Shown here: positions 43,980 to 55,464 of the stretch, piece after piece
How the letters are laid out: each line of letters begins with the position of its first letter
Position numbering within the stretch: position 1 is the stretch's first letter
From: Dentipellis sp. KUC8613
Lineage: Eukaryota; Basidiomycota; Agaricomycetes; Russulales; Hericiaceae
DNA length: 64,000 nt
Direction of reading: 5' to 3'
Assembly: GCA_002286715.1 (NCBI GenBank)
Contig: NSJX01000023.1
Span: 277,152-341,151, forward strand
Position numbers and translations under genes: made by a program
The notes under the pieces: generated by a model
Told to the model about the DNA's origin: nothing
What the model saw: only the letters and a program-made list of their open reading frames with translations
Database searches by the model: none

Positions 43980-45532
43980 TCAAGTTTCCCGCTCCGAGTT
44001 GTGCGCCGTCTCGTCGTCAGACGCCAGAGTCTCGTCCTCCTCTTTCTCACCCTGAGCGTTTTCCCCGGACAGCTCATGGAGAATGGAGTGCAAGGCATCC
44101 TTCAGCCCCCCGGTGCACTGGTCCCGCTTCTGCGAAATCCACTTCAAATCCCTGAGCCAGTGGATCGCTAAGGAGAAAGAAATATCAATATAAGGCGAGC
44201 GAATCTTGGAATGGACGACGGCACACCTGCTTCCACCGGATCAGACTCCTTCGGCGGCTCTCCTAAAAACTGTTCGACTTCCTCTAGCAACTGCACGAGT
44301 ACTTTTTCCCTCACTTCCCTCAGCTTCCGGACCCGCGTGGCCGTGATCGGCTTCTCGAAGGAGATTTCCTCATCCGAGTCTTCCGCGTCGAAGTCGCTAC
44401 CAGGCCCGAGTCCCCCACCCTCAAATACACCCAGACTCCCAGCCCGCGCCTCGAGGTACTCCTCTTCGTCGGCAGGAGGCGTCGTTGCTTTGCGCTTCTT
44501 ATAAATCGACGGCGGGAGAGAGGATACGCCGGCAGGCTCCGAGGTCTGGCTCCTCTGCGAGAGACCTGCCGCCGCATTATCGGCTTGCACGCGAGAAGGT
44601 ACGCCTTGAGGAAGAGCAGCTAGACGTGGGCTTTGTTGATACATTCCGCCAGCCGTAGCCGCCTGCGTCGGCTGCGAGCCGGAATGAGGCGGCTGCCCAT
44701 CGTCCCCTGCGGGCCCAGCCAACTGACTGCGCATATCCGTGTATTGTGCACGGGCATCAGGGTCACCGGCTGTCGAAGGGACGAAGTGAGAGGGAAGAGT
44801 CATAGGCTGAGGCAACGACGCCGGAGCATTTGCCGGTAGTTGCTGCAGCGAAGCGCAACCGGACCGATGGATGCAGCAGGAATGATTGGATGGCAGAAAA
44901 ATTGCTGAAGGCTCAGTACGTTGGACGCCTGCGGCCGCGCCTTGCATTTGATTTACCGAGGGCACGGACTGGGGCGCACTCACGGCGCTGTTTGATACAG
45001 GGTGATACTGCAGAGAGCTTGATGGCGGTGGCAGAGGGCGGCTAGAAGGATGCTGCTGCTGGAGGGTCGTCAGAGATGGGAGCTGCTGGCGCTGGATCTG
45101 GCGCTCGGCATGAATGTGGTGCATCTGTTCGCCCTCGTGCTGAAAATGAGGTTGCTGAAGCGAGCGCGGATGCATCTGAGCCTGAAGCTGCGACTGAAGC
45201 TGCTGACGATGAATATGGCCTTGAATGAACCTGCCATCGCTGCTGGCCACCCATGACACCGGAGGAGGGGACGCAACATTGGTCTGACGAAACGGGGGAG
45301 GAGCTGTCGACGAATGAGAGTGCAAAGAAGCCACAGGTGGAAGACGCGAGGGCGGCACCGACGCCGACGAAGGTGCTGTGGATACGAATCGTTCGGCGTG
45401 CTCTCTGTATAAATACCCACCGCCTCCGACACGCTGAAGCGGGGGCTCAGGAGGCCCTAGTGCGTGAGGACTAGCAGCTCGCGCAGGACTTTGGCGGAAG
45501 TTGTCTTGATGTTGAAACCCCGGTGGAGCCAT
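43980..45532 (-). CDS. Gln/Pro-rich protein with conserved-looking charged C-terminus
   Basis: The protein starts MAPPGFQHQDNFRQSPARAA. Residues to about 330 are low-complexity Gln/His/Pro/Ser (for example HIHRQQLQSQLQAQ). A basic patch YKKRKATTPP precedes an acidic stretch (DFDAEDSDEEISFEKP) and a helix TRVRKLREVREKVLVQLLEE. After a short intron near 44228-44168 the last exon reads AIHWLRDLKWISQKRDQ, CTGGLKDALHSILHELSG and ends HNSERET at 43980. About 500 residues. It resembles a transcription-related or nuclear regulator, but no DNA-binding domain is visible. Its KRKAT-PP patch also occurs in the gene at 29139. Confidence 0.65.
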
Positions 45533-47387
45533 CCTATCATCATCTATGCATGAGTATCATGTCTCGGAATGATGTTCGAAACGCTCACGTCTGATGCAAA
45601 TCCTGAGGGGCCTGTTGTCTGGTCCCGCCGTGTCCGTCGTGTCTAACGTGCTGAGGGAATGACTGCATGGGACAAATGCAACTCTATACGTCAAGCACGT
45701 CAATGTGACAAGTTGTGTACCGATGTTGAGCTGGCGTACCGGGAACGATGGACTTTCGAGAGACTGGTGTTAGGCGAGAACAGAGAAGACGAAATGCGAG
45801 ATGGCGAAACAGGGAATTCTGTCAGCCTTCTTATATAGACGGACCCAAGGATGTCATCCATACTCATACGCTTTCGTAGACTGTGCAAACCCACTTAGGG
45901 AGCCGACCGACCTGAACCAACCATCGTTTCTCCTCACGATGCTCAGGGTGAGCGACCACCCCACGAAGCTGGGAAATGGACGTGATTAGTTCACCGCGAG
46001 AAGTGTGTTCGACCTCCTTCCGCGATCCAATATGGGCATGGCGGTGCAACAGAAGCCGGCTGGACAAACCCTAGGAAGGTCGTACACGGGTTTTCATGCG
46101 GGATTGAAGCCTACTTGCCTGACGTACGAGCGCCGGCGTACTTCGATACCATATCCGGACTCTGTTATCAGATCTCTCAGGCTTCGATGAGGAACGCGTG
46201 TTGGTGCGTGCCCGCTGAATGACAAGGCACTGGACGGACGTAGCATGAAACTCTATCCGCGGTGTACTCGTGTGAACAGCCACGGATCATGTTTAGCAGC
46301 TTCTCGATCCTCTGCCAGACGTCTGTACTGATCCATAAGCAATGAGTAGGATACGTAGAAGTGGCCCGGACACATACGTAGCTGTGGTCAACGTTCACCG
46401 GTTACAATGCAGTGCATACGTACTTGCTGAATCTAGACATGCTTCCTGAGTATGCAGCCTGATACCCTCTACTTGAGCTGCACCGTGCAGCCGTCCTGGC
46501 GCTCGGTTCGATGTCAGGTCGATCGGCCGTCCACCGGATTTTTGTGGGCGCCATGCGACTTCCTTTGTACGTCAGTAGACGATGCCACAAGTTCTGCGCA
46601 GCATCGTGCTTCTCACGACACGCTGAGCGCGTTTGCAACACGAGTTTGGGAAGGATGCGCATCGTAGATCGTGCCCATACTTCTGGGCACTCCGTCTAAT
46701 TCGTGTCCCTGTGAGGAAGCGAGTGATCAGGAATCTTGTGACACCCCGCCATGAGTACGGAATACAAACCATGGACATTGCACGCATCTTCCGTCGTATA
46801 TTGATTCCTCAATCGCTGGAAACCAAAAAGAACCGCGGTATGGTGCTGGTCTTCCATTTACCACGAGACGGAGAGCCACAGAAGCAACGCGGAAAAGCAG
46901 CGGTAAGCGCACACAGGTCAACGTGGGGCCGAATGTATGGTCTCAGCGGCCGACCGCTGGCAGAAGACGAGTAAAACATCAAAGTCTTGTTCTTGACACG
47001 GAACTCCTCAAGCGGAAATATGAGAGTATATCTTCTCTTACCTCACAAAATCGCTACCAACGGTAATTGGCTGCATCCGGTGGCATTGTGCTGACTTGAA
47101 CGACACCAATCGTGCATGGTCGGACGACATGTCCGAGGGAGAGGACAAGGTGGGGCTCAATATTGCCGCGAGCAACTGACGATAACTGACGATAACTACT
47201 TACCTGGCTTCGTAAAAACATAACTATCCGCTTTTAATCACATAACCCACTTACAAGCTGTTATCTAAGGCGGTGACGGCCGATAATTGGTCGCGTCAAG
47301 GGTTCCGACCGCCGCCAGCACCGCAAGCCATTACGGCCACCATCCTCAACCTCGTCGAGCTCACCACTCCCATCGACTTTGCCCATC
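45533..47387. other. Intergenic stretch of 1.85 kb
   Basis: No convincing gene is found. Possible upstream exon sequence of the Gln/Pro-rich gene may lie at 45540-45800. A short ACTGACGATA tandem pair lies near 47177-47200, shortly before the epsin gene. Confidence 0.4.
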
Positions 47388-49400
47388 ATGGACCGTCTCG
47401 AGTCTCTCGGAAGTACGCTCTCCAACCTGACCATGTACGACATCAAGAGTATGTACAACCAGGTATGTGCTTCTCGTGGCATGGTGATCTGGAGTGGGCT
47501 GAGGGAACGTGCTATGTATAGGCGAAGAATGTTGTTTTGAACGTGAGCGAGATGGAGGCTAAGGTCAGGGAGGCTACTAATGACGACCCTTGGTACGTCG
47601 GTTCTTTATTATCGGGACGTGGGCTTGTCGTTGAGATAGCTGCGCGGTCACCAGGGGAGCAAGCTCTACCTTGATGCAGGAGATAGCCCAGGGGTAAGTA
47701 GCTCAGCAAATACGTCCACTATAGAAGCTTACTACCCGCTCTTTGATAGAACGTTCAACTTGTAAGTTGTAGTTGATAGCGGCAAGAGGCACTTACTAAT
47801 GGGTCACCAGCCAAAACTTTAATGAAATCATGCCGTGCATCTACTCTCAATTCATGGAGAAAGAAGCGCGTCAGTGGAGACAAATATATAAGGTTCGTCA
47901 ATGCTCATCTGCTCCGGGAGATACCCATCAACGCGTCTAGTAGTCTCTCCAATTACTCGAATACCTCGTCAAGAACGGAAGCGAGCGAGTTATTGACGAT
48001 GCACGCTCGCACGTTTCGACAATCAAAATGCTTCGCAACTTCCACTATATCGATGATAAGGGCAAGGATCAGGGCATCAATGGTATGCTCTCGCGACTTG
48101 GCTATAGATGTCCTTACTAAGATCTGCTGGTACAGTCCGCAACCGCTCCCGTGAACTTGTCGAGTTGCTGTCTGACGTGGACAAGATTCGTACTGAACGC
48201 CGAAAAGCCAAAGCTAACAGGAATAAGTATGTTGGGACAGGCAGTGACGGGATGAGCTTTTCGGGTGGTGGGGGCCGATATGGCGGTTTCGGCAGCGAGA
48301 GTCTCGGTGGTAGCTATGGAGGAGGATATGGAGAACGTGCTAGTGGGCTTGACAGAGGTGCTTCATTATCTTTTACGTCTCTTCCGGAAATCTCACACAA
48401 GACGATTGCAGAATACGGAGGCAGTTACTCCGGAAGTAGTAGCAGCAACAACTTCCGCGACGAATCGTCAAGGAAGGGATACGACGAGTACGATGCTGGA
48501 GACTATGAGACACCACGCCGATCCAACTCCGTGTCCCAGAGGGCAGGCGGGTCAGGCAGTTCTTCTCGCACTGCGGCTGCAGCGCCTGCACCCAAGGCCC
48601 CGGAGCCCCCCAAGGAAGTCGATCTTCTTGGCTTCGGTGACGATGAGCCTGCAGCTCCCGCCAACACTGACAAGGCTCTTCCTGCTCTGGCACCGCTAAG
48701 CGTCGCGGCCGATGGTATACCACCTTCCTTTCATCGAGATATAGCATTTGATTGACTTACGCTCCCTCCCTTCCTAGCTGCCGATGACGACTTCGCCGAC
48801 TTCCAAGCGGCTCCTCCATCGGCCCCTCCCAGCAAGCCGAACCTCATGGACCTTCTCAACTCTACTCCTGCCGCGGCTCCTGCTCCCGCACCAGCTGTCC
48901 GTTCTTCAATGGCTTCTCCTGTCCAGTATTCCGCGTCATCTCAGGTTCCCTCTTACGGCGGGTTCAACAATATCATGTCCGCAGGCTCGCAAGGGCAGGC
49001 GCGCCCCGCTTCGTTCGCTGCTTCGCCACCCCCGATGATGGCCTCGTCGTCTGTGTTCAGCCAGCCCGCCATGACTCCTACTTCGCCTCCTCCCCGGTCA
49101 AACACCGCGCCCATGACCGCGACCACGACGAAGTCGAGCGGCAACTTCGACGACTTGTGGTCCATGTCGCTCGGCGCGGCCGCTTCGAAGCCCGCGCCTG
49201 CGTCAGGGGCGTCGAAGTCCATCAAGGATCTCGCGCAGGAGAAGGCGCAGGCCAACATCTGGGGCGCCGGTGCTGCCCGTCCTCAGAGCCAGGCTGCAGC
49301 CTCGAGCACCTTCGGTTCTTTCGCCGGCCCGCCGATGGGTGCCTCGTCCTTGTCCTCGTCCGCTGCGCCCGCGGGGGGTGCAGATGACTTGCTGCTCTGA
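47388..49400 (+). CDS. Epsin-type clathrin adaptor (ENTH domain, Ent3/epsinR-like)
   Basis: The protein starts MDRLESLGSTLSNLTMYDIK. The ENTH domain spans about residues 18-160: VSEMEAKVREATNDDPWGAS, LMQEIAQGTFNF, WRQIYKSLQLLEYLVKNGSE, VIDDARSHVSTIKMLRNFHY, DDKGKDQGINVRNRSRELVE and KIRTERRKAKANR. ENTH domains bind phosphoinositides on membranes. The tail carries a clathrin-box-like VDLLGFGDD, an acidic-Phe DDDFADFQ (gamma-ear or AP binding), PNLMDLL and NFDDLWSM, and ends GGADDLLL. It should act in Golgi-endosome or endocytic coat assembly. Exon joints inside the ENTH region use several short introns. Confidence 0.88.
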
Positions 49401-50045
49401 GTGTGAGTGGGTGGGCGGATATATCGGTCGTGTCAGGTTGTTTCGGCTTTCGTTGGTATACACACTTACTTATGAAAGGGCTTGTTGTTGAGAATATCGG
49501 TGTGATATGCATATGTTCCTGGTAGCGGTGCTGCCGATTAGCTTCTAGAATAATAGCTCCCGCCCGGCGCACTAGCACCCCCCGTTCATGCTGTGGCCAC
49601 TCCTCACACGCTTCGCAGTGTCTCTATCTTTCCTTCATAGTCATCCCCCAGATATCTCTGCTTTTTTCGTCCGCACCGTTGGCGCCGACACGCGTGGCAC
49701 CTATCAAACTGTCGTATTACGGGAACGGACTGTCCGCGCATAAGGGGCAAATCTTCACGACCATGCGCTCGCTGATGATGCCCTCTGGCGCAGAGCATCG
49801 TGGCGGGTCATGCGGCCGCGCCGTGACACGCAGCGATAGCAAAATGGCCATCTCGGTGTTTATTTTGACGCGTACGCGACGGCTGCACGGTGCCGGCACT
49901 GTGTGGCCGCCCTGGTAGCGCACGACCGCGACCCTCAGCCGGGGAGCGCGAAGCTGCATCGGCGCCTTCACATGGAGCACCGGGACGTACATATAGAACC
50001 CTGGCGCTGAAGACCCACCGGGTCTCCTTCGACGTGTTTTTCTCC
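49401..50045. other. Intergenic region
   Basis: It lies between the epsin and the GH20 gene. CATATAGAACC near 49989 lies about 57 bp before the GH20 start and may be its core promoter. No gene is seen. Confidence 0.45.
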
Positions 50046-51274
50046 ATGGCACGTACCCTCCGAATCTTGGCCGCTGTAGCCCTCGCGATCATCGCGCCTG
50101 CCAACGCGCTCTGGCCACAGCCGCGCTCGCTGCAGACTGGGACAACCGCGCTCCGTCTAGCACCAGGCTTCGACATCAAGCTTTCCATCCAGCACGGGAG
50201 TGCGCCCGCAGACTTGCACGACGCCGTGTCGCGCGTGAAGCAGCAGCTGAGCGGTGACAAGCTCGAGCGGCTCGTCGTTGGGCGCGGCGCGGTCGATGCG
50301 GCCGCGGTGGGCAAGGCGAAACACGTGTCGTCGTTGACGCTGGAGCTGAGCGCGGCCAAGAGTGCCGGTGTGGGGACGCAGGTGAAGAGCATTGCGCAGG
50401 AGGCGATTGTGCCGCTGGAGGACAGGGATGAGGCGTATACGCTCCATGTGCCTGCGGACGGCTCGGGCGCGGTTATCACGGCGAACTCGACGCTTGGCTT
50501 GTACAGAGGCCTGACGACCTTCGGCCAGCTGTGGTACTACCACGATGGTGCTGTCTATACCATCGAGGCGCCCATTCAGATTGTGGACTCGCCTGCATAT
50601 GTACGTCCGACGCGCTATGTTCGTCTGCGACTGAGCTGATTCTGAAGGGAAGCCTTACCGCGGCTTCATGCTGGACACCGCCAGAAACTTGTGAGGCATC
50701 TCCAGATCCTTCTGCAGAGGCATCCTGACAGCCCGACAGCTTCCCCATTTCGGACATCAAACGGACATTGGACGCCATGAGCTGGGTGAAGGTCAGCTAG
50801 CCGCATCACATCTCTGACCCAGGATCTTTCCCTAATAATAGTGCAGATCAACACCTTCCACTGGCATATCGTGGATAGCCAGAGCTTCCCGCTCGAAGTC
50901 CCAGGCTACACCGACCTTGCTCAAAAAGGCGCCTACTCCGCGGATTCCGTGTACTCAGCGAGGGACGTCCAGGACATCGTCTCCTATGCTGGTGCGCGCG
51001 GGATTGACGTCCTTCTCGTGCGTATACGACGAGTTTCTAGAACACACTCCAACTGAACCACCGATAATTGCAGGAAATTGACACTCCTGGCCATACGTCC
51101 GTCATCTCTAAAGCGCACCCCGAGCACGTCGCATGCGCGGAAGCAACGCCTTGGGCTTCATACGCGAACGAACCGCCCGCGGGACAGCTGCGCTTCACGT
51201 CTCCCTCTACCACGAATTATACTGCCGGCCTGCTTGCCGCAGCCGCGAAGCTCTCTCCGTCGAAGCTGTTCAGC

Positions 51275-51278
51275 ACGG
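51275..51278. repeat. Target-site duplication, left copy (ACGG)
   Basis: ACGG lies immediately before the first LTR. The same ACGG follows the second LTR at 53317-53320, and removing the element plus one ACGG restores the GH20 exon sequence. Confidence 0.85.
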
Positions 51279-51539
51279 TGGAGTGGGGACTCTCCCCACT
51301 CCGAGGACTCAGCAGGGAGAGCAGGAGGGGTCCCAGGGGGCATGCAGGAGGGTTCGGGGGGCGCCGACGGAGAGTTCCGAGGCTTAGTCAGCCATTGCAG
51401 AGAGTTAGAGTCGTGTTCGTAGCTAGAGCATCGTTCGTGTCATCAGCATCATCCCAGCGCGCTGCTATAGCGTTGGGTCTCAGCTCATTGCGAGTGCGAG
51501 TCGTCTCTCGGGGTGTCTTAGGCAGATTCCCCCATCCCA
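51279..51539 (+). repeat. Left LTR (261 bp)
   Basis: Direct repeat of 53056-53316 with no difference seen. It begins TGGAGTGGGGACTCTCC and ends CCCCCATCCCA. Confidence 0.9.
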
Positions 51540-51752
51540 ACGTGGTGACGAGAGTGCGTTCGAACTCGTGCCAGGCGGGCGTCGTCGTGTCGTTCTCAGG
51601 CTCTTGCTGCTCGTGACAGCATCGTTCTCGCGTTCTCTTTCGGTCCAGCATCTCAGCGGCTGCGTTTCGTGTTTCGCACGATTGGCATTCTCTCCGTTTC
51701 TCTGCGTCATTCCCGCTTCGGTTTTCAGGTTGCCTCGTGTCGTATTCTCAAC

Positions 51753-52982
51753 ATGGGACGCCAGCGCACACGCGCCGCTACCAAAGCGGCAGCTTCTCAG
51801 CAGTCAGCAACTACAAAAACCGTAGTAGATGGCGCCCCATCCCATTCAGTAGCGTCATCCGCACACTCCACGTCACCGCCGTCTTCGACGCCAGCCCCAC
51901 ATTCAGGCGGAACAACACAAAGCAATATCGATTTTTCGGGACCGTACTCGAAATTCGCGGGGAAGGTCGATGGTGACACGCTTCAGGCGATTCGAAAGCT
52001 CGCAATGCTTGAAGGGCAGGCGCTTCTATTGCAGGAAGTCACAGATATGCAGAAACAGGCGAACACTGAGAACTATGAGGAAGGTTTCGGTGAAGGACAG
52101 CGGATAGGATTTGAAGACGGGCACAAGGCCGGCCGCAGGTCATTCCTCGAGGAGCTCCCAGAAAGGCTCGAAAAGGAACGAAAGGCAGGTTTCCAGGAAG
52201 GACACCAGGCTGCGCACGCAGAGAGGTCGCAGATTCTAGACGAACGGGCAGCCGCAGCCACGAAGGAAGCGCAACACAAAGCGGGCTATGACGAAGGCTG
52301 GGAAGCCGGGCGCGCAGCTCTCCTGAACCGCGTCGTGTCGACAAGACTTACGGAGGTCACGGAAAGTTTCGAAGCAGGGAGAGCAAGTGTGTTCAAAGAA
52401 GCAGCAGAGCACCGCTCGTCATTACAGGTGGATTCCAGCACGCAAACTGACATTCCGCTCTCGCTCTCGCGCGCCGTCGGGACTACCACCCAGATTTCCC
52501 CCGCTTCCACACAGACTGCACCCGAGCACCATTCGATTCTCAGCTCGGTCCTACAGTCTAAGTCTACACAAACGGACAACGGTCTCGCGCGTTCCGATTC
52601 AGCGACTGTGCGCACCCTTACTCCTGAGCCGGTGACTCAGCCATCCTTCAGTTGGGCCGACGAGGTCTGTGCCATTCCACTACCTGCACCACCATTGCCA
52701 ACTCTTCCGCGCGACATCTCGGTATTATCTTCGGGTTGCCTGCGACCATTCGGATCTCTGCAGCGTCGTGCTGGTCGGTCTCGGCGACAGCATCAGTGGC
52801 GGGCTCCTGTCTTCCCAAGACAACAGCCGTTCAAGTTTTGTGCTCATCACCCAGACTCGATGCATTCACGTTCTTCGTGGCGTTCTTCGCCATTGGACTG
52901 GGAGAGTGATCCACGTCTCTCGGAGTTGAGTCGTGTCCTGAGGGGTTTAGGTTGGGTCAGGTCAGGTCGTCGTTCGGCCTAG
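51753..52982 (+). CDS. Single ORF of the LTR element (gag-like or captured host-type protein)
   Basis: The frame opens MGRQRTRAATKAAASQQSAT; an in-frame Met upstream at 51669 is possible. A Ser/Pro/Thr-rich start is followed by a Glu/Lys/Ala helical region that repeats a Gly-x2-3-Glu-Gly pattern (YEEGFGEGQRIGFEDGHKAG, GFQEGHQAA, GYDEGWEAGRAAL). Next come three STQT(D) motifs (SSTQTD, ASTQT, KSTQTD). The end reads LPRDISVLSSG, PFGSLQRRAGRSRR and DWESDPRLSELSRVLRGLGW. From memory, this C-terminal pattern recurs in many hypothetical proteins of Agaricomycetes. No zinc knuckle, protease or polymerase motif is seen. It may be a capsid-like product or a captured host gene. Confidence 0.65.
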   Translation: MGRQRTRAATKAAASQQSATTKTVVDGAPSHSVASSAHSTSPPSSTPAPHSGGTTQSNIDFSGPYSKFAGKVDGDTLQAIRKLAMLEGQALLLQEVTDMQKQANTENYEEGFGEGQRIGFEDGHKAGRRSFLEELPERLEKERKAGFQEGHQAAHAERSQILDERAAAATKEAQHKAGYDEGWEAGRAALLNRVVSTRLTEVTESFEAGRASVFKEAAEHRSSLQVDSSTQTDIPLSLSRAVGTTTQISPASTQTAPEHHSILSSVLQSKSTQTDNGLARSDSATVRTLTPEPVTQPSFSWADEVCAIPLPAPPLPTLPRDISVLSSGCLRPFGSLQRRAGRSRRQHQWRAPVFPRQQPFKFCAHHPDSMHSRSSWRSSPLDWESDPRLSELSRVLRGLGWVRSGRRSA

Positions 52983-53055
52983 GGCGGCATGCTTTACGAC
53001 ATATCTCAGGCTTTTCAGTCGCGGCGCGGACGCCGCTTGGTTTTTTGGGGGCACA

Positions 53056-53316
53056 TGGAGTGGGGACTCTCCCCACTCCGAGGACTCAGCAGGGAGAGCA
53101 GGAGGGGTCCCAGGGGGCATGCAGGAGGGTTCGGGGGGCGCCGACGGAGAGTTCCGAGGCTTAGTCAGCCATTGCAGAGAGTTAGAGTCGTGTTCGTAGC
53201 TAGAGCATCGTTCGTGTCATCAGCATCATCCCAGCGCGCTGCTATAGCGTTGGGTCTCAGCTCATTGCGAGTGCGAGTCGTCTCTCGGGGTGTCTTAGGC
53301 AGATTCCCCCATCCCA
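53056..53316 (+). repeat. Right LTR (261 bp)
   Basis: Same sequence as the left LTR, followed by ACGG and then the GH20 catalytic exon. Confidence 0.9.
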
Positions 53317-54427
53317 ACGGGTGGCGACGAGCTCAATATCCCATGCTATGATGCGGATGAGGAGACGCAACAGACGCTGAACAGCACTGGGCAGACTCTT
53401 GAACAGGCTCTGGACAAGTTCACGCAGGCATCGCATGCGGCGCTGGAGAAGGAGGGTAAGACGCCGGTCGTTTGGGAAGGTATGTTTATTTGTTGGATGT
53501 CTTCAAGCCTGTTTGGTGAATTCGCGATCTGCAGAGATGGTCCTGAATTTCAACCTTACATTATCGAATGAAACTATCGTGCTGTATGTATACCTTCTGA
53601 TTATTGACGTGAGTAGCCATTGATGTAAGTATGTAGGGTCTGGATCTCCTCCCAGGATGCCGCATCCGTCGCGCAAAAGGGCTTCCGATTCATCCATTCT
53701 GCTTCTGACTACTTCTACCTCGTACGTCCACAGGTTCTCGCGCAGACAGCAATACTGAACCTTCAATAGGACTGCGGAGCTGGTGGATGGGTCGGGGCTA
53801 ACCCCGATGGGTAATTTACTCTACTTTCATACCCAGCTCCTTCTGACAATATCGCACACTTTGCAGCAACAGCTGGTGCGAGCCTTTCAAGACATGGCAA
53901 AAGGTATACAGTATCACAACGTCTCGCGCTATCACGCCCTGACCATCTCCGCAGTCATACTCCTTCGACCCGTCGGCCAACCTCACCGCCGAAGAAGCCA
54001 AGCTCGTCTTGGGCGGCCAGCACCTGCTGTGGACGGAGCAATCAGGTCCTTCGAACCTCGACTCCATCGTCTGGCCGCGCGCCGCGTCCTCCGCAGAGCT
54101 CTTCTGGTCCGGTCCTGGAGGCAACGTCAGCACCGCGCTGCCGCGTCTGCACGACCTCGCCTACCGCCTCAAACAGCGCGGCGTTGGCGCCATCGCGCTG
54201 CAGCCCGAATGGTGCGCACTGAGACCGGGAGTGTGCGACTTGACCGCGTAGGTAGGGCGTGCGGATTGATTGATCTAGGACGTTGGGTGGATATACCCTT
54301 GTCGTGACTTTTTTGTATACTCGATGCGCCGACACTAGTACCATGAATGACAATATTCACATTCGTGCATATGCTATATCGCAATACAGTAAGCTACAAG
54401 ATATCTCCGCGCCTAGACGTGCCCAAG

Positions 54428-55206
54428 CTACTCATCGTCAACGTCGAGATCGCCCTCTATCCCGGCACCTTCACCCGCATCCATGAACTCCACGTCGTTC
54501 GCATCCTGCTCCCATTGTCCGTCCTCGTCGTACACCTGTTCCTGCTCCTGATACACCTCCATCTCTGCAACGACGGCGACTGGCTGAACAGCTACGGATT
54601 CCTCGGCGAGGGAGGACCGCACGGAGGTCAGCACCTCTTCTAGCTTTTCTCCGAGGCGATCTTCGAGCTCCTCGACAATCTGGCCGTGACGCGAAGTGAG
54701 TGCATGTGACAGAAAGGGAAAGGTGAAGGAGGCGCACGACGTAAAGCTCCACGGGCTCGGTCGGTGCGAGGTTCACGATCTGGAGCTTTTCTGATTTGTT
54801 GAGGCCATATGGGGCGAGGCTCTTGACAAGCGTCGTTATCCCCGCCGGTGTCTGCGCTCGCGTAGGCTGGTACTCGGCAGAGAGGTACTGGATGGCCTGC
54901 AGCGCATGCGCAGTCAGTGATCATGGTCTCGGGGTAGTCAGGGCTCACATACCTCGACTTCCATGGTCCTCAGGTTCTCTGATATGTCCTCCAGCGGATC
55001 ATAAGCCTTGGGCGCAGACGGCCCAGCTGCATCCTCCTCCTTTTTTATGCGCACGGAAGTCTTGGACTTCACGATGTAGTCATTCTCGAGGTCACGCAGG
55101 AGGGTGAGAACCTCGTAGTTGGAGAGCAAGCTCGCTCTCGGATTTAAAACCTGGTTAAAAATCAGACAAAGAGCATTACCTAAATCGTTGGTCGACAAAC
55201 CTCCAT
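54428..55206 (-). CDS. RPC17: RNA polymerase III subunit RPC9 (RPC17 / CRCP homologue)
   Basis: Forms the Pol III stalk with RPC8 (Rpc25), needed for initiation. The start ATG-GAG (55206-55201) is joined after a short intron to VLNPRASLLSNYEVLTLLRD, LENDYIVKSKTSVRIKKEED, PLEDISENLRTMEVE, AIQYLSAEYQPTRAQTPAGI, TTLVKSLAPYGLNKSEKLQI, VNLAPTEPVELYV and IVEELEDRLGEKLEEVL. These cover the RPC9/Rpb4 fold with its HRDC-like helices. The C-terminal tail is unusually long and acidic (QEQEQVYDEDGQWEQDAND to GDLDVDDE). It is transcribed divergently from NOT2 with 258 bp between start codons. Confidence 0.88.
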
Positions 55207-55464
55207 GAGCTCGACACATGCAGAGAATTATGTACTACGGAAACGAAGGCATGGGGGGTGAAAGGAGGAGAGGCGGAGTATGGCCGGAAAAGGCAGTGGC
55301 TGGAGGGGCCAAAGAGACGTCAACTGACCTTTTGCGTCTCTGCCAATAACTGCTGCACAAACGACTCGTCGCTGGTGAGCCCAGTTTCTCCCTGGTCTGC
55401 CGGTTTCATTCATACGCCATCTTTTCAGACTTGCTTTATCACCGTTGATTCTGATTTCAAAGTT
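55207..55464. promoter_or_regulatory. Bidirectional promoter, RPC9 and NOT2
   Basis: Only 258 bp separate the two divergent start codons, so both promoters must share or overlap this stretch. No TATA box stands out. It includes a purine-rich segment at 55247-55310. Confidence 0.5.

Larger units (their letters stand above)
51279..53316 (+). mobile_element. Short LTR element (non-autonomous) inserted in the GH20 gene
   Basis: 2,038 bp. Two direct repeats of 261 bp (51279-51539 and 53056-53316) start TGGAGTGGGG and end CCCATCCCA, the TG...CA pattern of LTRs, and look identical by eye. The target duplication is ACGG. A candidate primer-binding site TGGTGACGAGAG begins at 51543, and a T/G-rich tract (about 53040-53053) precedes the right LTR. 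There is one long frame (about 51753-52982) but no reverse transcriptase, integrase or protease frame. The element is thus a LARD/TRIM-like derivative that must be mobilised in trans. Identical LTRs mean a very recent insertion. Confidence 0.9.
50046..54251 (+). pseudogene. GH20 beta-N-acetylhexosaminidase gene interrupted by an LTR element
   Basis: Hydrolyses terminal GlcNAc from chitin oligomers when intact. The signal peptide is MARTLRILAAVALAIIAPAN, followed by LWPQPRSL. GH20 landmarks are YRGLTTFGQLWYYHDG, YRGFMLDTARNFFPISDI, KINTFHWHIVDSQSFPLEVP, EIDTPGHTSVISKAHP and, after the insertion, GGDELNIPCYDADEETQ with the catalytic Asp-Glu pair, VVWEEMVLN, LWTEQSGPSNLDSIVWPRA and RLKQRGVGAIALQPEWC near the end. 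The LTR element lies at 51279-53316, directly between the codons for LFST and GGDE. Translation from the upstream exon stops in the element at 51616, before the active site, so this allele is expected to be inactive. The downstream exons are otherwise well preserved. Confidence 0.88.

Noticed and set aside
45533..47387. Possible transposon remnant upstream of epsin
   Set aside because: No inverted or direct terminal repeats and no polymerase or transposase motif could be found by eye.
51279..53316. Reading the region as an intron of the GH20 gene
   Set aside because: The borders are TG...CA with 261-bp direct repeats and a 4-bp target duplication, not GT...AG, which fits an LTR insertion.
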